Source of the DNA: Mycobacterium sp. MBM
GTDB lineage: Bacteria; Actinomycetota; Actinomycetes; Mycobacteriales; Mycobacteriaceae
DNA length: 64,000 nucleotides
Assembly (NCBI GenBank): GCA_021648845.1
Contig: JAKJHY010000003.1
Location: 1 to 64,000, forward strand
Direction of reading: 5' to 3'
Below the pieces are notes generated by a model. The model was not told where the DNA came from. It did not search any database and saw nothing but the letters and a program-made list of their open reading frames with translations. Position numbers and translations under genes: made by a program. Shown here piece by piece: positions 1-8,457 of the stretch. The stretch's first letter is position 1, and every line of letters begins with the position of its first letter.

Positions 1-177
1 GACGAAGACGAGACGATTTGGACGGGCGCACAACAGCTCCTCACAGGGACCTGTTGCAACCACCCCTTGAAACCGCCCATCGATTCCGGGTGATAAGTGG
101 CCAGTCGGCGTCAGGTGACCCGGTTGTGACCATCTCGAGTTCTCGCGAACCGGGCTCCAGCAAGTACGCTGAGGGCA
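1..177. other. Upstream segment with no assigned gene
   Basis: No gene start is supported here. One frame on the + strand is open from the window edge to a TGA at 91-93 and could be the last residues of an upstream gene (clpB precedes the Rv0383c equivalent in M. tuberculosis), but I do not recognise its sequence. The remaining 84 bases hold the promoter of the next gene. Confidence 0.3.
165..170 (+). promoter_or_regulatory. Probable -10 hexamer, leaderless start
   Basis: TACGCT fits the TANNNT -10 pattern of mycobacterial promoters and ends 8 bases before the ATG at 178. A transcript starting at or next to that ATG would be leaderless, a common arrangement in mycobacteria. The purine stretch GAGGG lies only 2 bases from the ATG, too close for a normal Shine-Dalgarno. 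Inferred from sequence only. Confidence 0.4.
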
Positions 178-1020
178 ATGGTTCCTCTCTGGTTCACACT
201 GTCCGCACTCTGCTTCGTGGGTGCGGCCGTCTTGCTGTACGTGGATATCGACCGCCGGCGCGGGTTGGGCCGGCGGCGTAAGTCGTGGGCGAAGTCGCAC
301 GGTTTCGACTACGAGCACGAATCTGCCGACATTCTGAGCCGCTGGAAGCGCGGTGTGATGTCGACCGTCGGGGAGCACGTCACGGCACGCAACGTGGTGC
401 TGGGCCAGATCCGCGGCGAGGCCGTCTTCATCTTCGATCTCGACGATGTCGCCACCGTGATCGCGCTGCACCGCAAGGTCGGCACCAATGTCGTGGTGGA
501 CCTGCGGCTGAAGGACATCAAGGAGCCGCGCGAAAGCGATATCTGGCTGCTCGGCGCCATCGGTCCGCGGATGGTCTACTCCACCAACCTCGATGCCGCC
601 CGCCGCGCGTGCGACCGCCGGATGGTCACCTTCGCCCACACCGCGCCGGACTGCGCGGAGATCATGTGGAACGAACAGAACTGGACACTGGTGGCGATGC
701 CGATCACCAGCACCCGCGCCCAATGGGACGAAGGGCTGCGCACCGTCCGGCAGTTCAACGACCTGCTGCGTGTGCTGCCGCCGGTGCCCCAGCCCGGTGT
801 GAACGGCACCGGTGCGCGCAGCGGCCAGCCCGCGCTGGCCCGGCGCAGCGGTTCGCCCAGCCGTCCGCTGGTGCCCCGGTCCGCCGAACTACCGCGACCC
901 GCCGAACTGCCCGCCGGTCGCGCTGACCTGCCGCCCGGCCGCGCCGATGTGGGCCGCTACGTCCAACAGCGCCCGCCGGTGCACAACAGCACCCGGCAGT
1001 CACCGCACTACCAGCGGTAA
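178..1020 (+). CDS. Conserved membrane-anchored protein, Rv0383c-like
   Basis: This 280-residue protein has one N-terminal hydrophobic segment (about residues 3-22), a globular middle of about 190 residues and a proline/arginine-rich tail from about residue 200 containing repeated PAELP-like units. Length, layout and neighbours match M. tuberculosis Rv0383c (284 aa, annotated as a possible secreted protein), which follows clpB there. The single N-terminal segment could be an uncleaved anchor with the bulk of the protein in the cytoplasm. No catalytic motif is visible and the function is unknown. It starts a four-gene run on the + strand and ends 3 bases before the next start. Confidence 0.75.
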   Translation: MVPLWFTLSALCFVGAAVLLYVDIDRRRGLGRRRKSWAKSHGFDYEHESADILSRWKRGVMSTVGEHVTARNVVLGQIRGEAVFIFDLDDVATVIALHRKVGTNVVVDLRLKDIKEPRESDIWLLGAIGPRMVYSTNLDAARRACDRRMVTFAHTAPDCAEIMWNEQNWTLVAMPITSTRAQWDEGLRTVRQFNDLLRVLPPVPQPGVNGTGARSGQPALARRSGSPSRPLVPRSAELPRPAELPAGRADLPPGRADVGRYVQQRPPVHNSTRQSPHYQR

Positions 1021-1023
1021 CCG

Positions 1024-1833
1024 GTGCGGGTACCACAGGGCGGCAGCGGAGCGGCCCGGAACGATCGGACAGCGCTGATCACCGGGCCCACCGCCGGGCT
1101 CGGCGAAGGCTTCGCCCGCCGCTACGCCGCCGACGGGTACGACCTGGTGCTGGTGGCGCGTGACACCGGCCGGCTCGAACGGCTCGCCGCCGAACTGCGC
1201 GATGAAGCGGGAACCACCGTCGAGGTGCTGCCCGCGGACCTGGCCGTCGCCGCCGACCGGCAGCGGGTCGCCGACCGGTTGTCCGCGGGGGTGCACACCC
1301 TGATCAACAATGCCGGTTTCGGCACCTCGGGTGAGTTCTGGACCGCCGACTACGCCGTGCTGCAATCCCAGCTCGATGTCAACGTCACCGCCGTCATGCA
1401 GCTGACCCACGCGGCGCTGCCGGCAATGCTGTCCGCCGGGGCGGGCACGGTGATCAACGTCGCCAGCGTCGCCGGTCTGCTGCCCGGCCGCGGCTCCACC
1501 TACTCGGCGTCCAAGTCCTGGGTGATCGCCTTTTCCGAGGGGTTGGCCAACGGGCTCGGCGGCACCGGGGTGGGCGTGCACGCCCTGTGCCCGGGCTTCG
1601 TGCACACCGAGTTCCACGAGCGCGCCGGCATCGAGATGTCGGGCACACCCTCCTGGTTCTGGCTCGAGGTGCCCGATGTGGTGCGGGACTGCCTGTCCGG
1701 GGTCGCCAAGGGTGAGGTCGTCATCGTGCCGGGTCTGCAGTACAAGGTGCTCACCACCGGCAGCCGGCTGGTGCCGCGAAACCTGGTGCGCGGCTTGACC
1801 AAACGTGTGGGCCGCGGTCGTGAACGGACCTGA
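1024..1833 (+). CDS. Short-chain dehydrogenase/reductase (SDR)
   Basis: A 269-residue classical SDR, presumably an NAD(P)H-dependent oxidoreductase in the cytosol. The N-terminal Rossmann motif TGPTAGLGEGFA replaces the usual TGxxxGIG. The NNAG motif (LINNAGFG) sits near residue 100 and the catalytic Ser/Tyr/Lys region is NVASVAGLLPG...YSASK. The substrate cannot be read from sequence. GTG at 1024 is chosen because it lies 3 bases after the previous stop and leaves a short lead before the Rossmann strand. The gene is head-to-tail with the lipoprotein gene, whose ATG directly follows this stop. M. tuberculosis has pyrE at this point between the Rv0383c and Rv0381c equivalents. Confidence 0.85.
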   Translation: MRVPQGGSGAARNDRTALITGPTAGLGEGFARRYAADGYDLVLVARDTGRLERLAAELRDEAGTTVEVLPADLAVAADRQRVADRLSAGVHTLINNAGFGTSGEFWTADYAVLQSQLDVNVTAVMQLTHAALPAMLSAGAGTVINVASVAGLLPGRGSTYSASKSWVIAFSEGLANGLGGTGVGVHALCPGFVHTEFHERAGIEMSGTPSWFWLEVPDVVRDCLSGVAKGEVVIVPGLQYKVLTTGSRLVPRNLVRGLTKRVGRGRERT

Positions 1834-2763
1834 ATGCGGTTAGCGCGCAAGGTGGCCGCCGTCCTGGTGGCCGCGGCACTGCTGGCAGGCTGCTCCGGTA
1901 GCGACGACACCGCCGGCCCGTACGGCACGCAGCAGGCGACGATCGGTGAATCGCTGGCACTACTGGGCTGGAACATCTCGGTGGCCAACCTGCGCTTCGA
2001 GGGCGACCAGGTGCTCATCGACGTCGACGCGGCCGTCGCCCAGGAGGACCGGGGCGAGCGAAGCGACGGGGGAGAGACGGCGCCTCACGCACCCGCGGAA
2101 AGCCTGCGGTTCGGGCTGTACGGCGCGCTGGCCCATCCGATCGAGGCCAATGCCGTCGGTGGCTGTGCGGGCGCGTCTGACCTGAACCTGCAGCCCATCA
2201 GCGCCCGCGACCCAGAGCGTCTCAGCGGCACGGCGTGCCTCGGGCCGATCAGGGACCAGAGCCAGGTGCGCGGGGTGTATCTGTACTCGCCGCAGGACCG
2301 GATGCCCAAGACGACGGTCGCCTATGCGGCGGCCTTCCCGGTCGGGTTGGCGCCCACCAACCCGGCCGACACCGGTCTGGCGATGCGGTCGACCAGTGTC
2401 GACGCCTTCACGGCCGACGGGGCGCAGCTGGCGCCGACCGCGCTGGGAGACCCCGAGGCGTTCACCGGCAACGGGTACATGCTGCTGGGGCTGGCCATCG
2501 ACGGACTGGCCGAACGCTACCGGGAGGACTCGGTGGCGCGCGGTGGCCCGCTGATGGTGCTGACCGCACCCACGCTGCCGGGGCGAGGCCTGTCCCATGC
2601 CTGTTCGCTGTACGGTTCTTCGCTGCTGGTACTGCCCGACGCGGCCCGTGATGCGGTGTCCATCCGGGCCTCGATGTGCACCCAAGGCGAGATCACCGCT
2701 GCGCTGCTGTACCCGTCGGTGTCGCTGGTCGGCACCCACGCGGCGGTGTGGGTCAAGGGATGA
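1834..2763 (+). CDS. Predicted lipoprotein, Rv0381c-like
   Basis: A 309-residue protein with a lipoprotein signal peptide: positively charged start MRLARK, a hydrophobic stretch and the lipobox LLAGC near residue 20. It should be exported, lipid-anchored and displayed on the outer face of the inner membrane or in the envelope. Four scattered cysteines follow, but I recognise no domain. Position and length agree with M. tuberculosis Rv0381c (hypothetical). The ATG follows the upstream TGA with no gap, so translation is probably coupled. A copy of a short genomic repeat is embedded in frame near residue 74 (coding GERSDGGE), giving a charged insert that is probably not part of the ancestral fold. 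Confidence 0.75.
   Translation: MRLARKVAAVLVAAALLAGCSGSDDTAGPYGTQQATIGESLALLGWNISVANLRFEGDQVLIDVDAAVAQEDRGERSDGGETAPHAPAESLRFGLYGALAHPIEANAVGGCAGASDLNLQPISARDPERLSGTACLGPIRDQSQVRGVYLYSPQDRMPKTTVAYAAAFPVGLAPTNPADTGLAMRSTSVDAFTADGAQLAPTALGDPEAFTGNGYMLLGLAIDGLAERYREDSVARGGPLMVLTAPTLPGRGLSHACSLYGSSLLVLPDAARDAVSIRASMCTQGEITAALLYPSVSLVGTHAAVWVKG
2054..2074 (+). repeat. GAGCGAAGCGA-type short repeat inside a gene
   Basis: The core GAGCGAAGCGACGGGGG belongs to the same family as the copies at 15379-15456 and 55487-55511 (core GAGCGCAGCGA). The core is partly self-complementary. Here it is read in frame within the lipoprotein gene. Confidence 0.5.
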
Positions 2764-3398
2764 GCCTGGGCCCCTCCGAGTGGGGTGAGAGCCCCGGGGT
2801 GGGCCCCTGGCAGGGCCCGGCCCCGATCGACCCCCGCTATGACCCCGAGCTACTGCGCGACGGGGATAGCCGCAATGTCGTTGACGCATACCGGTATTGG
2901 ACGCGTGAGGCGATCATTGCCGATATCGACACCCGTCGGCATCCGCTGCATGTGGCGATCGAGAACTTCGGCAGCGACGCCAACATCGGAACCGTCGTGC
3001 GCACCGCCAACGCCTTCGCGGTGGACACCGTGCACATCGTGGGCCGTCGCCGCTGGAACCGCCGTGGCGCCATGGTGACCGACCGCTATCAGCGGCTGCG
3101 GCACCACGACAGCACCACCGAGTTGCTGCAGTTCGCCGCGGCCGAGGGACTCACCGTCGTCGCCGTCGACAATGTGCCGGGCTCGCAACCACTGGAACAC
3201 GTGACCCTGCCGCGGGCCTGTCTGTTGGTGTTCGGGCAGGAGGGGCCCGGCATCACGCCGGAGACCGCCGCGGGCGCCGAACTGACCGTGTCCATCGCCC
3301 AGTTCGGCTCCACCCGCAGCATCAACGCCGGTGTCGCCGCGGGCATCGCGATGCACGCGTGGATCCGCACGCATGCCGACATATCCCGGGCCTGGTAG
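2760..3398 (+). CDS. TrmH/SpoU-family RNA 2'-O-methyltransferase, Rv0380c-like
   Basis: A 212-residue SpoU (SPOUT-fold) methyltransferase, which transfers methyl from SAM to a ribose 2'-OH of tRNA or rRNA. All three SpoU motifs are present: motif 1 around NFGSDANIGTVVRTANAF (residues about 61-80), motif 2 LVFGQEGPGI (about 158-167) and motif 3 STRSINAGVAAGIAMHAW near the C-terminus. The deep trefoil knot that binds SAM is formed by motifs 2 and 3. The start ATG at 2760 overlaps the lipoprotein stop (ATGA). The RNA target is not known; the M. tuberculosis equivalent is Rv0380c. Confidence 0.9.
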   Translation: MSLGPSEWGESPGVGPWQGPAPIDPRYDPELLRDGDSRNVVDAYRYWTREAIIADIDTRRHPLHVAIENFGSDANIGTVVRTANAFAVDTVHIVGRRRWNRRGAMVTDRYQRLRHHDSTTELLQFAAAEGLTVVAVDNVPGSQPLEHVTLPRACLLVFGQEGPGITPETAAGAELTVSIAQFGSTRSINAGVAAGIAMHAWIRTHADISRAW

Positions 3399-3412
3399 GG
3401 CAGGATCTAAGC

Positions 3413-4537
3413 ATGGTTGAGGTGTGGGCTAATCGTGCAGCCAGTTCCGAGGCGGCCATCGCCAAACGCCACCTCCGACGCCTGTGGGGGCTACCGGGCA
3501 CCCAGCTCGGTGTGGTGGCGTGGCCGTCTGCGCGCAAGCAGACCCTGTTCGGCACCTGGCACTACTGGTGGCAGGCCCACCTACTGGACTGCCTCGTCGA
3601 TGCCCAACTGCGCGATCCCCAGCCGCAACGCGTGACCCGGATCAAGCGCCAGATCCGCGGGCACCGCATCCGCAACAACTTCCGCTGGACCAATGACTAT
3701 TACGACGACATGGCCTGGCTGGCGCTGGCGCTGGAGCGCTCGGGGCGGCTCACCGGCGTGGGGCGGCCCAAGGCGCTGCACACGCTGGCCGAGCAATTCC
3801 TGAACTCGTGGGTGCCCGAGGACGGCGGCGGGATCCCCTGGCGCAAACAGGACCAGTTCTTCAATGCCCCGGCCAACGGGCCCGCCGCGATCTTCCTGGC
3901 CCGGCACGACCGGCTGCGCCGCGCCCAGCAGATGGGCGACTGGATCGAGGACACCCTGATCGATCCCGACACGCATCTGGTGTTCGACGGGATCAAGGCC
4001 GGATCGTTGGTGCGTGCGCAGTACACCTACTGCCAGGGTGTGGTGCTCGGGCTCGAAGTCGAATTGGCCAAGCGCACCGAAGATCCCGAGCACGCCCTGC
4101 GCGTGCATCGTCTGGTGGCCGCGGTGCGTGATCACATGAGCACCGACGGCGTCATCCGTGGCGCCGGCGGCGGCGACGGCGGGCTGTTCAACGCGATTCT
4201 GGCCCGCTACCTGGCGTTCGTCGCCACCGACCTGCCCGGCGACACCCCCGCCGACGAGCAGGCCCGGGCTGCCGCCCGGGATCTCGTGCTGCGCTCCGCG
4301 CGTTCGGCGTGGGACTACCGCCAGACCGTCGACGGGTTACCGCTGTACGGCGCATTCTGGGACCGCAACGCGGTGATCCCGCAATCGGGCACCGCCGACG
4401 CCCAGTTCGTGGCGGGGGCGGTCAACGCCTCCGAGGTGCCCGAGCGTGATCTCTCGGTGCAACTGTCCGGCTGGATGCTGATGGAGGCTGCGCACACCCT
4501 CGACACCGGCCAGGGCGACGGAGATACCGATCAGTGA
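3413..4537 (+). CDS. Glycoside hydrolase family 76-like protein, Rv0365c-like
   Basis: A 374-residue protein resembling GH76 endo-alpha-1,6-mannanases, (alpha/alpha)6-barrel enzymes. The motif TNDYYDDMAWLALAL (about residues 100-115) contains the adjacent Asp pair that is catalytic in GH76, and YTYCQG and the glycine-rich GGGDGGLF follow later. No signal peptide is visible, so it is probably cytosolic, unlike secreted mannanases, and the substrate is uncertain. Length and position match Rv0365c (376 aa). The ATG at 3413 is 15 bases after the preceding stop and gives the conserved N-terminus. The last codons overlap the GTG of nhaA. Confidence 0.75.
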   Translation: MVEVWANRAASSEAAIAKRHLRRLWGLPGTQLGVVAWPSARKQTLFGTWHYWWQAHLLDCLVDAQLRDPQPQRVTRIKRQIRGHRIRNNFRWTNDYYDDMAWLALALERSGRLTGVGRPKALHTLAEQFLNSWVPEDGGGIPWRKQDQFFNAPANGPAAIFLARHDRLRRAQQMGDWIEDTLIDPDTHLVFDGIKAGSLVRAQYTYCQGVVLGLEVELAKRTEDPEHALRVHRLVAAVRDHMSTDGVIRGAGGGDGGLFNAILARYLAFVATDLPGDTPADEQARAAARDLVLRSARSAWDYRQTVDGLPLYGAFWDRNAVIPQSGTADAQFVAGAVNASEVPERDLSVQLSGWMLMEAAHTLDTGQGDGDTDQ

Positions 4538-6378
4538 CCGAGGCGACCTCCCAGCGGGGTTTCCCCCTGCTGCCGTCGCGGTTCAGCCGGGGCAGCAAGG
4601 CCACCAGGACGACGGACAACACGGCGGCCGCCCTGCTGCTGGTGTTCACCGTCATCGCCATCGCATGGGCTAATTCGCCTTGGGCGCAAAGCTATTGGGC
4701 CCTACTGGACACCCATATCGGGTTCAGCGTCGGCGTGCACCACGTCGAGATGTCGGTCAAGCACGTCATCAACGACGCGCTGATGACCTTCTTCTTTTTC
4801 ATCGTCGGGCTCGAGGTGACCCGCGAGTTCACCATCGGCGAGCTGACCGACCGGTCCCGGGCGGCGGTCCCGGTGATCGCCGCGGCGGCAGGCCTGGTGA
4901 TCCCGGCCGTGGTGTTCCTGGCGTTCAACCCCACCGGTGAGGATGCCCAGGCGTGGGGGGTGGTGATATCCACCGATACCGCCTTCCTGGTCGGGGCGCT
5001 GGCCATCATCAAGCCCAAATTCCCGGCACGCGTGCGGATCTTTCTGCTCACCCTGGCGGTGGTGGACGATGTCGGTGCGCTGTGCGCGATTGCGCTGTTC
5101 TACTCCGACAGCATCCAGGTCGGTCCGCTGCTGGTGGCGGGTGCGTTGACCGGCGCGCTGGCGCTGGTGCGGTTCCTGCCTGCGGGTGTGCGTGGGCCCG
5201 CATACGCCGTCCTCGGCGTGGCACTGTGGGTGGCGCTGTACCTGGCCGGGGTGCATCCGACGCTGGCCGGGGTGGTGATCGCGCTGCTCATCCCGGTGTT
5301 CACGCCTGAGCGACGTCCGGTCGAGCGGGCCGTCGACCATATTCGCGCGTTCCGGCAGTCGCCGAACTCCGAGTACGCGCGTGCGGCCAGTCGCGCGTTG
5401 CGCGAATCGATCTCCATCAACGAGCGGTTGCAGACGACGGTCGGGCCCACCGTCTCGTTCGTCGTGCTGCCCTTGTTCGCCCTGGCCAATGCCGGGGTGC
5501 GACTGGACGCGCAGAGCGTGTCCGCGGCGCTGCGCTCACCGCTGACATGGGGCATCGTCGCGGGCCTGGTGATCGGCAAGTTCGTCGGGATCACCGGCGC
5601 CACCTGGCTGATCCGGCGGGTCGGGCTCGGTGTGCTCGCCCCCGGGCTCACCCTGCGCCGCATCGCCGGCGGCGCGGCGCTGTCCGGCATCGGCTTCACC
5701 ATCTCGCTGTTCATCGTCGATATTGCGATCACCGACCCCGCCCGCCAGGACCAGGCGCGCATCGGTGTGTTGGCGGCGTCGCTCACCGCGTTCGCGTTCG
5801 GCTGGGCCATCTTCCGGATCACCGACTGGCTCAGTCCGCCCGAGCCCGTCGGCATGAAGCTGCTGCGCCCCATCGATCCCGACCGTGACCACACCCGCGG
5901 CAGCCACGGTGCGCCGCTCACGCTGGTGGAGTACGGCGATTTCGAGTGTCCGTTCTGCAGCCGTGCCACCGGCGCGATCGACGAGGTGCGGGCCCACTTC
6001 GGTGACGAATTGCTGTATGTGTGGCGGCATTTCCCGCTGGAGCGCGCGCACCCGCGCGCCTTTGATGCGGCCCGGGCCAGCGAGGCCGCGGCGCTGCAGG
6101 GCAGGTTCTGGGAGATGGCGCACGAACTGTTCGACCATCAGGACGATCTGGAATGGTCGGACATCTATCGGTACGCGGTGGCGGCCGGTTGTGACATCGA
6201 GAAGTTCGACCAGGACGTGCGGGTGCATTCGTCGAAGGTGCTGCACCGGGTGAGCGACGATGCCGAGGATGCCGAGGCGATGGACCTCAATGCCACCCCG
6301 ACGCTGTTCGTGAACGGCGTGCGCCACAGGGGGCCCTGGGATGCGGCCAGCCTGATCCGGGCGCTCGAAGATCGTTAG
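4534..6378 (+). CDS. nhaA: NhaA Na+/H+ antiporter fused to a DsbA-like domain
   Basis: A 614-residue two-domain protein. Residues about 25-430 form an NhaA antiporter with about 12 membrane segments and the paired aspartates of the ion site in LAVVDDVGAL (about residues 170-179). NhaA exchanges Na+ or Li+ for H+. Residues about 440-614 form a thioredoxin/DsbA-like domain with the redox motif CPFC (DFECPFCSRAT, about 472-475) and a cis-proline region TPTLFVNG. GTG at 4534 overlaps the GH76 stop. Such fusions are known in actinobacteria. The redox domain may act on the antiporter or on partner thiols, but its topology and role are not evident from sequence. Confidence 0.9.
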   Translation: MTEATSQRGFPLLPSRFSRGSKATRTTDNTAAALLLVFTVIAIAWANSPWAQSYWALLDTHIGFSVGVHHVEMSVKHVINDALMTFFFFIVGLEVTREFTIGELTDRSRAAVPVIAAAAGLVIPAVVFLAFNPTGEDAQAWGVVISTDTAFLVGALAIIKPKFPARVRIFLLTLAVVDDVGALCAIALFYSDSIQVGPLLVAGALTGALALVRFLPAGVRGPAYAVLGVALWVALYLAGVHPTLAGVVIALLIPVFTPERRPVERAVDHIRAFRQSPNSEYARAASRALRESISINERLQTTVGPTVSFVVLPLFALANAGVRLDAQSVSAALRSPLTWGIVAGLVIGKFVGITGATWLIRRVGLGVLAPGLTLRRIAGGAALSGIGFTISLFIVDIAITDPARQDQARIGVLAASLTAFAFGWAIFRITDWLSPPEPVGMKLLRPIDPDRDHTRGSHGAPLTLVEYGDFECPFCSRATGAIDEVRAHFGDELLYVWRHFPLERAHPRAFDAARASEAAALQGRFWEMAHELFDHQDDLEWSDIYRYAVAAGCDIEKFDQDVRVHSSKVLHRVSDDAEDAEAMDLNATPTLFVNGVRHRGPWDAASLIRALEDR

Positions 6379-7799
6379 GCCCGCCGGCCGCGGTGAATGC
6401 CGAACGCGACGAGCGCACCGGCCAGCACGGTCAGCGCCAGCCCGGCGGCCGTGACGGCCGCGCCGAACTGATCGGTCTGCTGGGCCGTCCAGTTCGTGCC
6501 GGCCAACGAACCGGTGAACAGTGCGGCCAGGATGGTGCCGGTGACGGTGATGCCGATCCCGGATGCCACCTGTGAGGCGGTGTCGGACAGGGCGGTGCCG
6601 ATGGTGGTCCGGTCGGCGGGCAACCCGCGCACCACGGTGAGCGCGGCGACCACGCCGATGACCCGCATCCCGGCCGCCACCAGAGCCAAGGACACCGCGA
6701 CCCACGGATAGCCGTGACTGCCGAGTAGCCCGAAGCAGGCCAGGCCGGCGACCACGGCACCGGCGCTGATCCAGGCCGCGCGCTGCGGACCGAGCCGTCC
6801 CACGAGTGGATTGACGAAGGCACTACCGGCGATCAGCACCACGACCTGTGGCAGCATCCCGAGCGCGGCGAGCGCGGGCGGCCACCCCCAATCGAGCTGC
6901 AGCTGCAGGGTGACCAGGTAGCCCAAACCGGCGACCGCCAATCCGGCCGCCGCCTTGAATGCCAGACCGCTGGAAACCAGCGGACGCGCAAGAAGTTCCG
7001 GCGATATCAGCGGATACCGTGTCGAGCGCTCGCGAAGCACGAACAGGCCCAGGGCGGCCAGCGCCGCGGCGCCACTGGCCCACGGCCACCACGAGCCGGC
7101 GCCCCGGTCGACGAACAGCGTGGGGGCCACCAGCGCCAGCGCGATCGAGGCGGTACCCAGCGCGGCGCCCGGGATGTCCAGGGGGTCGCGGTGCAGATCC
7201 GCGGTTCGGTCGGCGGCCACGCCGCGTCGCACCCCGATGATCGCCAGCACCGCGATCGGCACGTTCACCACCAGCAGCACCTGCCAGGGTGCGATCTGGA
7301 TGACCAGTCCGCCCAAGGGCGGCCCGATGGCCAGGCCGACGAGGCCGACGGTGGAGATGAGGGTGATCGCCCGCAGCCGCAATGCGTCCTCGTCGAACAA
7401 CCGGAAGGCCAGCGCCATCGAGCCCGGGGTGGTCATCGCGGCGGCGACGCCGGTGAGCACCCGCACGGCGATGAGCTGTTCGGCGGTACTGACGAGTGCG
7501 GTCGCCAGGCTGGCCGCGGCGAGCAGGGCGAGGCCGACGAGCATGAGCCGACGGCGGCCGAACCGGTCGGCCGCGGCGCCGAACACCAGCATCAGCGCGC
7601 CGAAGGCGATGGCATATCCACCGACGACCCACTGCAGCGCGGCCGTCGACGCGCGCAGGTCGGCACCGATGGTCGGCAGCGCGATGGTGAGCACCGAGTT
7701 GTCGAGCATCTCGAACAGGAACACCGCCGACAGGCCCGTCAACGCGGGCCAGGCCTGCCGCAGTGAACGAGGCGGCACAATGCTCGGGGTAGCAATCAT
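6375..7799 (-). CDS. MFS drug-efflux transporter (DHA2 type)
   Basis: A 474-residue permease with about 14 predicted membrane helices. The first helix carries the drug:H+ antiporter motif LDNSVLTIALPTIGADL, and the loop between helices 2 and 3 has AADRFGRRRLML (MFS motif A). This is the EmrB/QacA type that exports hydrophobic or cationic compounds using the proton gradient. It is transcribed divergently from a TetR regulator gene across a 49-bp AT-rich gap, the usual layout of a locally controlled efflux gene. Its 3' end overlaps the nhaA stop by 4 bases in convergent orientation. The substrate is unknown. Confidence 0.88.
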   Translation of the reverse strand: MIATPSIVPPRSLRQAWPALTGLSAVFLFEMLDNSVLTIALPTIGADLRASTAALQWVVGGYAIAFGALMLVFGAAADRFGRRRLMLVGLALLAAASLATALVSTAEQLIAVRVLTGVAAAMTTPGSMALAFRLFDEDALRLRAITLISTVGLVGLAIGPPLGGLVIQIAPWQVLLVVNVPIAVLAIIGVRRGVAADRTADLHRDPLDIPGAALGTASIALALVAPTLFVDRGAGSWWPWASGAAALAALGLFVLRERSTRYPLISPELLARPLVSSGLAFKAAAGLAVAGLGYLVTLQLQLDWGWPPALAALGMLPQVVVLIAGSAFVNPLVGRLGPQRAAWISAGAVVAGLACFGLLGSHGYPWVAVSLALVAAGMRVIGVVAALTVVRGLPADRTTIGTALSDTASQVASGIGITVTGTILAALFTGSLAGTNWTAQQTDQFGAAVTAAGLALTVLAGALVAFGIHRGRRA

Positions 7800-7838
7800 G
7801 CGTCTAAATTAAGTAACTAAACTAAGTCAGTCAACAAA
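7800..7838. promoter_or_regulatory. Divergent MFS/TetR promoter-operator region
   Basis: This AT-rich gap stands out from the GC-rich surroundings and contains repeated half-sites AAGTAACTAAAC and AAGTCAGTCAAC, 13 bases apart. It is the obvious place for TetR binding and for both promoters. A GAGGGG Shine-Dalgarno for the TetR gene follows at 7839-7844. The exact operator cannot be defined from one sequence. Confidence 0.45.
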
Positions 7839-7848
7839 GAGGGGTCAA

Positions 7849-8457
7849 ATGCCGAGAACATCGGAGCGTGGGGGCCCGTTGACGCGCCGCAAGATCTCCG
7901 ACGTCGCCACCGCGATGTTCCTCGACCGCGGATTCGACGCCGTCACCGTCGCCGACGTCGCCAAACAGGCCGGAGTCTCCAGCGTCACGGTGTTCAAGCA
8001 CTTCCCCCGCAAGGAGGACCTGCTCTTCGATCGCGAGGACGATGCCGTCGCGATCCTGCAAGCCGCCGTACGCGACCGCGCCGAAGGTGCGTCGGCGCTG
8101 GCGTCGCTGCGCGATACCGCCTACCGGCTCGTCGACGACCGGCACGCATTGTCCGGGCTGAAGGACGGATCGGTCCCCTTCTTCCGGACCGTGGCCGGCT
8201 CCCCGGCATTGATCGCGCGGGCCAGGGAGATCGGTGCAGAACTCGGCTCCGCCCTGGCCGCGGAACTGGACGCCGACGAACGGTTCGGGGGCGACCCGGC
8301 ACTATTCGCCACGCTGGTCATCGCGGGCTACACCACGGTGCTCACCACGACCGCCCGCCGCGTCATCGAGGCGGGAACACCCGAGAGCGTCGTCGAGGAC
8401 CACCGGGCACGACTGGCCCGGCTGTTCGACGCGCTGCGGGACGGTCTGCCTGGCTAA
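7849..8457 (+). CDS. TetR-family repressor
   Basis: A 202-residue TetR/AcrR regulator. The N-terminal helix-turn-helix spans about residues 15-60, with the typical VTVADVAKQAGVSSVTVFKHFPRKEDLL sequence split over recognition helix and linker. The C-terminal ligand domain is too variable to suggest an inducer. ATG at 7849 is preceded by GAGGGG at good spacing. The divergent MFS exporter gene is the likely target together with this gene itself. Its stop overlaps the stop of the convergent DedA gene by 4 bases. Confidence 0.9.
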   Translation: MPRTSERGGPLTRRKISDVATAMFLDRGFDAVTVADVAKQAGVSSVTVFKHFPRKEDLLFDREDDAVAILQAAVRDRAEGASALASLRDTAYRLVDDRHALSGLKDGSVPFFRTVAGSPALIARAREIGAELGSALAAELDADERFGGDPALFATLVIAGYTTVLTTTARRVIEAGTPESVVEDHRARLARLFDALRDGLPG

